Shown here one piece after another: positions 45,443-52,256 of a stretch of DNA of 64,000 nt. How positions within the stretch are numbered: the stretch's first letter is position 1; every line of letters begins with the position of its first letter. Below the pieces are notes generated by a model that worked only from the letters and a program-made list of their open reading frames with translations, did no database searches and was not told the origin of the DNA. The DNA is from Planctomicrobium piriforme. Its GTDB lineage: Bacteria; Planctomycetota; Planctomycetia; Planctomycetales; Planctomycetaceae. The stretch covers positions 62,001 to 126,000 of the forward strand of contig NZ_FOQD01000015.1 in NCBI RefSeq assembly GCF_900113665.1, given 5' to 3'. The position numbers and the translations under genes were made by a program.

Positions 45443-45761
45443 GCGGTTCGCTCCGGTCTTAAAAGATTCCGATGGGGCTCTGACGCTGCAGTCGGTTTTG
45501 ATCAGGTTCGGGTGATTCTATGGAAGCGACCTGCATTCGGGAAACACCCCAACTGCCCTCCCGCGTGAAAAGTTCGCGTCCGTCGACCGGCTGAACGGAC
45601 GTTCGCGGATTGACGAACTCCCCCGGCACGGCAGAATAGAAAGCAGCACGCCCGTCCATCCCGTGCCTGCGCAGCGGCAATCAGGGACGGTTTTTGGTAG
45701 CATCTTCCCGCAATCTGACCGCTTCCAACAAACTTCGCTTTTCCGAAATCTGGCAGTCGCA
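45443..45761. other. Divergent gap, PQQ and VirJ-like genes
   Basis: A 319-base gap holding both promoters. The only clear structure is the inverted repeat CGTCCGT (45577-45583) and ACGGACG (45595-45601), which could be an operator for a dimeric regulator. No heptad tract is present. The VirJ-like frame is open from 45663 but has no codon character before 45762. Confidence 0.45.
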
Positions 45762-46631
45762 ATGGGCAGTCTGGAAACATCCCCTTCGCTGAATCACTCC
45801 GTCGCCGGCACAACGGTGACCTCACGCGTGCCGAGCGTGAGAGTCTCCATTCGCCGCTGGCTGGGCCGCATTGGGCTGGTTTTAGGACTCATCATTTTGC
45901 TCCTGCTCGTCCGGTTCCTGCTCCATCTGTTACTCCCTCGCAACTTCACTGGCAACGGCGAGCCGCTTCCGCTGTCGCTCAAGAGCGGCGCATTCCAGAC
46001 GCTCTATTACTCGAACGGCAAACAGCCGCTCGGAATCGTGGTCCTCGGCACCGGCGATGGCGGGTGGTCGTACTGGGAAGAAAACACCGCCAAGCATCTC
46101 ATGGACAAGGGCTATGCCGTCGCAGGCTGGGACTGCCGCAAGTTCGCCGACTCGCGCGAATACGAACACGACGATCTGGCTCAGGGATTCGTGGCCGCAG
46201 CCGAAGCAGTCAAGAAGAAATCGCACGCGGCGGCCCATGTGCCGGTCTGGTATGGAGGCTGGTCGACCGGCGCCGAACAGTCCGTCGCGGCCGCGGCGTC
46301 AGCGCATCGCGCTCCCAACCTCGTGGGACTGCTGCTGGCTGCACCCGGTCGTCGCGGACGTTTTGGAATTCACACCACAGACTTGCTCGGCGTTCCTCCC
46401 ACTGGTGAAAAGAGCTTCGCGCTCGCGGAGATGGCGCCCAACATGACCGGCCTGAAAGTCGTGCAGTTTCAGGCAGGCCTCGATCCTGTTGACGATGCCG
46501 GCTGGCTCGAAGAACTCAAGGTTCCATCGAAAGTCTACAAGCTGCCGAACTGCCTGCATGACATGGGAGGCGCTGGACCTGAATTTCAGTCGTACGTCGA
46601 TCAGGCGATGGCCTGGACCCTGAGCAAGTAG
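45762..46631 (+). CDS. VirJ/AcvB-like alpha/beta hydrolase, membrane-anchored
   Basis: A 289-residue protein with one N-terminal helix (about 33-58, LGRIGLVLGLIILLLLVRFLL) and a periplasmic alpha/beta-hydrolase domain of the VirJ type. Diagnostic stretches are LGTGDGGWSYWEENTAKHLM, AVAGWDCRKFADS, and the nucleophile loop YGGWSTGAEQSV, where the usual GxSxG reads GWSTG. Related proteins act in virulence-related secretion and lipid handling. The catalytic His is probably in NCLHDMGGAG. I use the ATG at 45762; the frame is open from 45663. A terminator lies 300 bases downstream. Confidence 0.82.
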   Translation: MGSLETSPSLNHSVAGTTVTSRVPSVRVSIRRWLGRIGLVLGLIILLLLVRFLLHLLLPRNFTGNGEPLPLSLKSGAFQTLYYSNGKQPLGIVVLGTGDGGWSYWEENTAKHLMDKGYAVAGWDCRKFADSREYEHDDLAQGFVAAAEAVKKKSHAAAHVPVWYGGWSTGAEQSVAAAASAHRAPNLVGLLLAAPGRRGRFGIHTTDLLGVPPTGEKSFALAEMAPNMTGLKVVQFQAGLDPVDDAGWLEELKVPSKVYKLPNCLHDMGGAGPEFQSYVDQAMAWTLSK

Positions 46632-47204
46632 TCTGCCAACAGAGCGCCAGGCAGTTGCTGCAAATGGCAGCATTGATGCGGACGCTGCACGCGACGAAAC
46701 GCAATCCAGAATCTTTGCTGAAGCGGGTTGACAGAAACAGCCGAAAACACGAGTGTCCCGCCGCCGCCAATTGGCGGCCAGACAGTGGTAATCAATCCCT
46801 TTGCAGACTTGTTCGCCAGAGGACCAAAAAATCGCGTGGGCCGCGGTCGCCAAAGGTACATGCCAGACATGACCTGACCATCGCCCTTCTCGCAGCAGTT
46901 CCTGACTGCGCAACAGGCATGGGGTTTGAATTACCAATGCTGCGGCGGATCTCTGGTCCGCCGCAGTTTTTTTATGCGCGGTCATCTCTCCCGGTCCGCG
47001 CGGAAATCTCTTGCGGTCGTCCGGCGAAAATTCCTATGGTCCGCCCCCCGCCGGGAATTGAACTTGCCGGCGCTCCGCCGCGGACATACATTAACATCGA
47101 TTGATGCGTTGTTCTCCAGGGGTCGGCAGGCACATCGGCAACGGTGTGCCACGGGTCTCTGCCGACTCCGACTTTTCGAATCGCACGCCAGGAGGGGAAG
47201 CGAT
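46632..47204. other. Long gap with terminator, possible RNA gene
   Basis: A 573-base gap, the longest in the window. The first 300 bases have no gene but contain a 16-base palindrome, GCCGCCAATTGGCGGC (46763-46778), and end at a strong terminator (46940-46973). I do not recognise tmRNA, RNase P RNA, SRP RNA or a tRNA here. From 46974 to the BON gene there is no other clear element except GGAGGGG (47191-47197) before its ATG. Confidence 0.5.
46940..46973 (+). terminator. Intrinsic terminator
   Basis: A ten-base stem, CTGCGGCGGA (46940-46949) with TCCGCCGCAG (46957-46966), a seven-base loop, and then seven T residues (46967-46973). It is a classic Rho-independent terminator reading rightwards, the only one of this quality I find in the window. 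It lies about 310 bases after the VirJ-like stop. Confidence 0.88.
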
Positions 47205-47453
47205 ATGGAAGAATGGACTCTTGCCCGGGATTCCGTCCCGGTTTCCACCCGTGAAGAGGCGCTGGTCCTGCTCGAACAGCAGATCAGCCATCTGACCTCC
47301 GGGCGAATTCGCGACCTCCGCGTTCAGGCGGTAGGAGAAGGCATCCTGCTCAGCGGTCGCACGAGTACTTATTATGTGAAACAACTGGCCACGCAAATCG
47401 CACTCGATGCCCACAATCCAGAACTGCTGCACAACTCGATCGAAGTCATATAG
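47205..47453 (+). CDS. Small BON-domain-like protein
   Basis: An 82-residue protein with no signal peptide. Residues 17-82 follow a BON pattern: EALVLLEQQISHLTSGRIRDL, then VQAVGEGILLSGRTSTYYVKQLA and HNPELLHNSIEV. BON domains bind lipid or other ligands and often occur in envelope proteins. The GGAGGGG site at 47191-47197 gives a seven-base spacing to the ATG at 47205 and decides the start; the frame is open upstream to 46926. It is a single gene; comB follows after a repeat-filled gap. Confidence 0.78.
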   Translation: MEEWTLARDSVPVSTREEALVLLEQQISHLTSGRIRDLRVQAVGEGILLSGRTSTYYVKQLATQIALDAHNPELLHNSIEVI

Positions 47454-47457
47454 GGTC

Positions 47458-47557
47458 AAATTCGAATTTCGAAGCACGAAATCCGAAACGATTCGAATGT
47501 TCGGTGAGATCACCCGAACAGTGTTTCGGATTTCGAAATTCGTGCTTCGGATTTCCT
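47458..47557. repeat. Inverted heptad repeat, AAATCCG words, large hairpin
   Basis: The left arm (47458-47492) is AAATTCG, AATTTCG, AAGCACG, AAATCCG, AAACGAT. The right arm (47523-47557) is GTTTCGG, ATTTCGA, AATTCGT, GCTTCGG, ATTTCCT, its inverse with words in a slightly different order. The centre TGTTCGG and CCGAACA also pairs. The whole 100-base unit, directly after the BON gene, could form one hairpin. Confidence 0.9.
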
Positions 47558-47612
47558 GATCGCGGATGCTTCGGACGCTACCGCATTCCATGCCCGGCGC
47601 TACAATACGGGC

Positions 47613-48356
47613 ATGCCAGTTCTCTTCGCCCATCTGTTGCCGACATTGCTCGAAGACGCCGATCTGTCGAACTCCACCTGTGTGGTGATCGATATTCTGC
47701 GTGCGTCCACCACCATGGTTCATGCCCTGGGCAACGGCGCTCGTGCCGTGATCCCCTGCTTAAACGTGGACGACGCACATGCCGCCGCCGACAAGTTCCC
47801 GGCTTCCGCACGACTGCTGGGAGGGGAACGTCACGGGCAACTGATCCCTGGCTTCGATCTGGATAACTCGCCGCTGCATTACGGGCCAGAAGTCGTCTCC
47901 GGCAAGACGGTGATCTTCACCACCACCAACGGCACCAAAGCTCTGTGGAGTTGCAGGACTGCGGCTGAAGTGATTGTCGGTGCGTTCGTGAATCGTAAGG
48001 CTGTCTGCCAAGCGCTCAAGCGCAGCGGACGCGATGTGCATCTCATTTGCGCTGGCACCGACGGCCAACTCACCGCCGAAGACATTCTATTCGCCGGTTC
48101 GATCGTACAGCTGCTTGTCGATCAGCCCGGCTCAAACTGGATCGCCGGCAGCGTGCAGACCCGCATGGCCGGCGACTACTTCGCCGCCCGAGGCGCCGAT
48201 CCCGCCGTCTTCCGCAAAACGTTTTTCGATAGTCTCGGCGCCCAGAACCTGCTGGAACTGGGCATGGAAGCCGACATCGAACGCTGCATGCAGCCCGACC
48301 TGTTCGACTGCGTTCCACACTGGAACGCCAGCACCGGCGAGCTCACGATCAGATGA
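47613..48356 (+). CDS. comB: 2-phosphosulfolactate phosphatase family protein
   Basis: A 247-residue enzyme of the ComB family, which dephosphorylates 2-phosphosulfolactate in coenzyme M synthesis of methanogens; in bacteria it may serve sulfolactate metabolism or another phosphatase role. Family motifs are CVVIDILRASTTMVHALGNGA near the start, LLGGERHGQLIPGFDLDNSP in the middle, FTTTNGTKAL and the later ICAGTDGQLTAEDILFAG. The length fits. There is no ComA or ComC gene nearby, so methanogen-type CoM synthesis is not implied. It is convergent with uppS across a REP-like repeat. Confidence 0.93.
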   Translation: MPVLFAHLLPTLLEDADLSNSTCVVIDILRASTTMVHALGNGARAVIPCLNVDDAHAAADKFPASARLLGGERHGQLIPGFDLDNSPLHYGPEVVSGKTVIFTTTNGTKALWSCRTAAEVIVGAFVNRKAVCQALKRSGRDVHLICAGTDGQLTAEDILFAGSIVQLLVDQPGSNWIAGSVQTRMAGDYFAARGADPAVFRKTFFDSLGAQNLLELGMEADIERCMQPDLFDCVPHWNASTGELTIR

Positions 48357-48374
48357 ATGGGACGGCAAATGCGC

Positions 48375-48485
48375 GTGCCACGGCTCTGCGAGCCGTGCGA
48401 ATGCGAGAAGACGTCTGACTCATTTCGCGTTCTTTTGACAGCAACGCCCTTTTGACGTTCGGCACTGCTCGCAGAGCAGTGGCAC
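48375..48485. repeat. REP-like inverted hairpin pair
   Basis: Two 23-base units in inverse orientation (48375-48397 and 48463-48485), about 65 bases apart. Each is GTGC-CAC, a seven-base stem arm, a five-base loop and the other arm. Between the units one stem pair changes from G-C to T-A on both sides, keeping the hairpin. The loops CTGCG and CGCAG are complementary. It lies between the convergent comB and uppS genes. Confidence 0.88.
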
Positions 48486-48504
48486 ACGCGGCAACCAGAT
48501 CGAC

Positions 48505-49296
48505 CTACACCGTTTTCAAACCGCCGAAACGGCGTTCGCGGCCTGCGTAATCGCGGAGCGCGGAAAACAGTTCTGGCTGACGGAAGTCGGGCCACAGAGT
48601 TTCTGTCACCCACAGTTCGGCATAGCTGATCTGCCAGAGCAGGAAGTTGCTGATCCGCATTTCGCCCGCGGTTCGAATCACCAGATCGGGATCGACCATG
48701 CCTGCCGTGAACAGATGCGATGAAATCGTCTCTTCATCAATGGCCGCTGGATCGAGCGCTCCGGCGCGGACTTTTTCCGCAATCTGCCGCATCGCCCCCA
48801 CGATCTCGTCGCGGGCACCGTAATCGAGCGCCAGGCAGAGCTTCATACCGGGGTTGTCCCGGCTCAGCTCAATCGTCGCGTTCACTTCCTGGAAGATCCG
48901 GGGGTGAATCCTGTCGGTGCGACCGATGGTCACGAAGCGGATATCCTGCCGCATGATCTCGGCCCGTTCCGCTACGACGTATCGTTGCAGCAGGCTCATT
49001 AGCAGATCGAGTTCAATCCGCGGGCGTTTCCAGTTCTCGCTGCTGAAGCAATACAGCGTCAGCTGTTCGAGCCCCAACCTGGCCGCTTCTTCGACCACCG
49101 TGCGAACGCTCTCGACGCCGCGGCGATGCCCTTCGATCCGCGGCAGTCCCCGGTTCTGAGCCCAGCGGCCGTTGCCGTCCATGATGATCGCAACGTGACG
49201 CGGAAGCCGGTCTGGCGACAGGCCCAGTGATTCCAGTTGCTCGGACGTGTAAGGGGATTCGACGGCCACGTGAGAAAGTTCAATCCAGCCAGGCAA
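48505..49296 (-). CDS. uppS: Undecaprenyl diphosphate synthase (isoprenyl transferase)
   Basis: Adds isopentenyl units to farnesyl diphosphate to give the C55 lipid carrier for peptidoglycan and polysaccharides. The family signature VAIIMDGNGRWAQNRGLPRIEGHRRG carries the catalytic Asp of MDGNGRW near residue 40 in spaced form. YCFSSENWKRP follows, and DLVIRTAGEMRISNFLLWQISYAELW near the C-terminus has Arg and Ser for IPP binding. The length of 263 residues is normal. The start is TTG at 49296 or GTG at 49269; no ATG precedes the core. It is co-directional with the ABC operon behind it. Confidence 0.95.
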   Translation of the reverse strand: MPGWIELSHVAVESPYTSEQLESLGLSPDRLPRHVAIIMDGNGRWAQNRGLPRIEGHRRGVESVRTVVEEAARLGLEQLTLYCFSSENWKRPRIELDLLMSLLQRYVVAERAEIMRQDIRFVTIGRTDRIHPRIFQEVNATIELSRDNPGMKLCLALDYGARDEIVGAMRQIAEKVRAGALDPAAIDEETISSHLFTAGMVDPDLVIRTAGEMRISNFLLWQISYAELWVTETLWPDFRQPELFSALRDYAGRERRFGGLKTV

Positions 49297-49402
49297 TGTT
49301 CAGACGGAATGCGTGCGGCGGCGCTATTGTGACGCAAGACCGCCTGCTCGGCAATCACCAGCAATTTGAGAACCGGCGATCAGAACTGAATTTTCGAGCC
49401 AA

Positions 49403-49489
49403 GGGGAGAGGGGACAGTGAATAGGGCAAGATGAGATTTCCAGACTGTCCCGTACCCCTCTTCCCTGTCCCCTGTCCCCTGTCCCCTAT
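49403..49489. repeat. Inverted GGGGACA heptad element
   Basis: The left arm GGGGAGA, GGGGACA (49403-49416) faces the right arm CCCCTCT, TCCCTGT, CCCCTGT, CCCCTGT, CCCCTAT (49455-49489). The middle, read on the minus strand, is CAGTCTGGAAATC, matching the flank of the tandem tract at 39461. It lies between the ABC permease and uppS. Confidence 0.87.
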
Positions 49490-49527
49490 TCCATGAGAAT
49501 TGTGAAAACCGGATGAATTCCCGACAG

Positions 49528-51132
49528 CTAATCAGCCGCCGCCCGTTTCAGTCGATCCCGGACCAGCAGGTGCAGCACAACATTCAGAGTGAGCGCTCCC
49601 AGGCACATCACCGCAAGAACGCCAGTCCCATTATCGTCCCTTACGACGAGGAGGAGGGTCGCACTCAGACAAGTGACGACCAGCATATTTCCCATGAACA
49701 CGATGAACCCGGACGTAAAAATCGCGACCGGCCAGATCGCCCAGTTCGCCGCCACCGACAGCCAGGTGGCCAGTTGAATGCCCATCAGCAACTGCAGGAC
49801 TCCATAACCAAAGCCGAGTATCGCTGCGGGCTCTTTCAGTAGCTGCCAGAAGAAATCCAGGATCTCATCCCCTAAAAACAGGGCCGAGATCCCCATCCAC
49901 GCGACCGCCGGCGCCAGTGCCAGCAAACCGCCTCCCAGCTTCGCATAGGCCACTTCGGGCAGCGACTGCGGCAACGTCATCAGCACCGACCAGGTCTTCT
50001 GCGTGATCTCGTTGCGATACAGCCGTGTGGTAATCAGCGGCAGCTCGACCAGCATCACCATCGATGCGGTCCAGAACCCGATCCCCGCGATCTCCTTCGC
50101 TTGCCAGGTTCCCCGATCCACGACGGAAATCATCGCCAGCCCGAAAATCGCCAGGCCATACACAACAAACTTGATGACAGTCATCCGCGAGCCGCCCGCG
50201 AGATACTGGAAGTCTTTCCAGACCAAAGCATGCGACCACGCCCGCGGGCCGGCTTTATCCTTCTTCCTTCCAACGCGTCGCAGCCACCGCATCGCGCCCG
50301 ACTCCGCCGACGGCTCGACTTCGTTTCGCGTACACGGCTCATACAGCAGCCACGAGAGACCAAAAAACACCAAACCTCCCGTGAAGTTCGAAACGACCTG
50401 AAACGGAGTCCAGTGATCCGCGAACGTCGTCTGCAAAATCTCGAACAGGCTCCCCAGCGCGTTCATCCGCCCCAGTTGTTCGCCAGTCCAGTAGATGCCT
50501 GCCAGCATCGTTCCCGGCGGCGGCGGCCACCCCGAACTGAGCGTCCCATTCACTGCCAGCCCGCACAGCGGCGGCACGATGAACGGTCCCAGATAAATCA
50601 CCAGCAGCAGAATGATCCCCAACCCGCAGGCCGCGCCCGTCCGCGGCATCACCACCGAACAGAGCAGCCCCACGTTCCCCACAAAAAACAGATGTGCCAG
50701 CAGCGTCAGATACGTCGCGGTGATCTGATTCCACATCACTCCGCCCAGCGTCACCGCCAGCGCAGTAAATGGCACCTGCACCGCGATCAGCAGCATCGCT
50801 CCGATCAATCGTGGAATCCATTTCCCCAACAGGACAGACAGCCCGCTGATGTTGGCCATCCGCAGCAAGCCCAGCGTCTGCTCTTCTTTCTCTTCCGTGA
50901 TCGCACTCGCGAAAATGCTCACCCCGGCCAGCGTAATGAACCAGTAGTTCGTATACGCGATCCAGCTGAAAAGGGTCTGACCAGGTGCGCTGATGACAAG
51001 CTGCATCTGGTGCGTCGAAAACAGAAAGAACAGCAACAACGCCGCCAGCGCCCCACGGAACAGATGTGAACGCAGATTGCGTACATCCACCCGCAACGCC
51101 CGCCGCACCAGCGCCAGTGTCTGACCGATCAA
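49528..51132 (-). CDS. ABC transporter permease, ABC-2-like, Gld-type
   Basis: A 534-residue inner-membrane protein with about 12 helices in two halves separated by a hydrophilic segment (about 265-300, VGRKKDKAGPRAWSHALVWKDFQYL). The N-terminal half has ALRVDVRNLRSHLFRGALAALLLF and FASAITEEKEEQTLGLLRMANI, a motif common in ABC-2 type exporters. It overlaps the ATPase gene by four bases (ATGA), so the two form a stoichiometric pair. The substrate is unknown. In planctomycetes such sets resemble the GldA/GldF/GldG system. It is the last gene of a three-gene minus-strand operon. Confidence 0.85.
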   Translation of the reverse strand: MIGQTLALVRRALRVDVRNLRSHLFRGALAALLLFFLFSTHQMQLVISAPGQTLFSWIAYTNYWFITLAGVSIFASAITEEKEEQTLGLLRMANISGLSVLLGKWIPRLIGAMLLIAVQVPFTALAVTLGGVMWNQITATYLTLLAHLFFVGNVGLLCSVVMPRTGAACGLGIILLLVIYLGPFIVPPLCGLAVNGTLSSGWPPPPGTMLAGIYWTGEQLGRMNALGSLFEILQTTFADHWTPFQVVSNFTGGLVFFGLSWLLYEPCTRNEVEPSAESGAMRWLRRVGRKKDKAGPRAWSHALVWKDFQYLAGGSRMTVIKFVVYGLAIFGLAMISVVDRGTWQAKEIAGIGFWTASMVMLVELPLITTRLYRNEITQKTWSVLMTLPQSLPEVAYAKLGGGLLALAPAVAWMGISALFLGDEILDFFWQLLKEPAAILGFGYGVLQLLMGIQLATWLSVAANWAIWPVAIFTSGFIVFMGNMLVVTCLSATLLLVVRDDNGTGVLAVMCLGALTLNVVLHLLVRDRLKRAAAD

Positions 51133-52073
51133 GTCCGCACCCCCCGCTCGGTCAGATCCATGAACGCCTCATTCAACTGCCGTTGATCGCGGCTGAACGC
51201 GATGATCGTCTGCCCTCGGGCGAGCAGTTGTTGCAAGAGTCCGTTGCCATCAATCAACTCGGGGTCGGTCTTCACCCGCACGTCCGAGCGCCCTTCCATC
51301 GGGTCAACAGCCAACACGCCGGCAATCCCGTCAAACGCCGCAATCTGCTGATCGCGGTCGCTTCCCAAACGCACCCGATACACCGGCTGTTCGGTCTGAT
51401 GATCGAGCAGCGCTTCCATCGGGCCGCTGTATTTCGTCTTGCCCCGATCGACGATCGTCACGCTGTCGCACAGCTCGGCCAGTTCGCTGAGGATGTGACT
51501 GCTGATGAAGACGGTTTTTCCCATCCTCCGCAGTTCGCGAAGAATCTCCATCAGCTCAATACGGGCACGCGGATCGAGACCCGACGCTGGTTCGTCGAGC
51601 AGCAGCAAATCCGGATCGTTGACCAGCACTCGGGCGAGACTCACCCGTTGCTGCATCCCGCGCGACAGCCCTTGGATGAGGTCGTTCTTGCGGCCGTCCA
51701 TGTCGGTCAGCGCCAGCACGTCGGCGACGATCCGCGTGCGTTCTGTCAGGTTGAACCCGTAGGCCGCGGCGAAGAAATCGAGATACTCGAACACCGTCAT
51801 TTGACGGTACATGCTGAAGTGGTCCGGCATGTAGCCAATGCGACGTCGAATTGCCTTCACGCTGTCGCGAACGTCGTACCCGAAGACCTTAATCGACCCG
51901 GTTTGCGGTTTGAGCAGCGTGCAGACGAGCTTCAATGTCGTCGTCTTCCCGGCGCCGTTGGGACCGACAAACCCATGCAGCGATTTCGGCGCGACCTGAA
52001 AGCTGATTCCGTCCAGCGCCCGATGCTGCTTGAACAAGTGCGTCACATTCTGAATGTCGATAATCGGTTCCAT
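51129..52073 (-). CDS. ABC transporter ATP-binding protein
   Basis: A 314-residue cytoplasmic ATPase. Walker A is GPNGAGKTT near 38-46. The signature is LSRGMQQRVSLARVL, and Walker B is LLLLDEPASGLDP, with the switch His in FISSHILSE. The C-terminal 70 residues (PVYRVRLGSDRDQQI and later) form a regulatory tail. It is a paralogue of the ATPase at 56754 and shares the phrase EPASGLDPRARIE. The upstream auxiliary membrane gene (52257-54002) is the probable third part. Confidence 0.96.
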   Translation of the reverse strand: MEPIIDIQNVTHLFKQHRALDGISFQVAPKSLHGFVGPNGAGKTTTLKLVCTLLKPQTGSIKVFGYDVRDSVKAIRRRIGYMPDHFSMYRQMTVFEYLDFFAAAYGFNLTERTRIVADVLALTDMDGRKNDLIQGLSRGMQQRVSLARVLVNDPDLLLLDEPASGLDPRARIELMEILRELRRMGKTVFISSHILSELAELCDSVTIVDRGKTKYSGPMEALLDHQTEQPVYRVRLGSDRDQQIAAFDGIAGVLAVDPMEGRSDVRVKTDPELIDGNGLLQQLLARGQTIIAFSRDQRQLNEAFMDLTERGVRT

Positions 52074-52136
52074 GAGGCAACCACTGCTGACTTTGGTAAA
52101 GGGGAAACGAGACGACGATCAGACGCTGTCGTCAAA

Positions 52137-52183
52137 CTCCCCTCGCCCCTGTACTCAGGGGAGAGGGGCCGGGGGTGAGGGGC
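52137..52183 (+). repeat. Dispersed GGGGAGA-type repeat, copy 2
   Basis: Forty-seven bases with CTCCCCTCGCCCCT, the centre GTACTCAG, then GGGGAGA, GGGGCCG and GGGGTGA words. It is the most regular of three copies (others at 14207 and 54421), in the same orientation. The first half pairs with the second. It lies between the ATPase gene and the auxiliary protein gene. Confidence 0.9.
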
Positions 52184-52256
52184 AAGTTGTGATCGGACGA
52201 GTCTTTTCGCGGCTTTTGACTCAATGACATGCTTTGCTCATGTGCTGAAACAATTT

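Noticed and set aside
46632..46973. tmRNA, RNase P RNA or SRP RNA
   Set aside because: None of their conserved cores is visible; kept only as an unnamed possible transcript.
50101..51069. Plus-strand open frame of 322 codons
   Set aside because: Antisense to the ABC permease gene; Arg/Gln/His-rich shadow composition.
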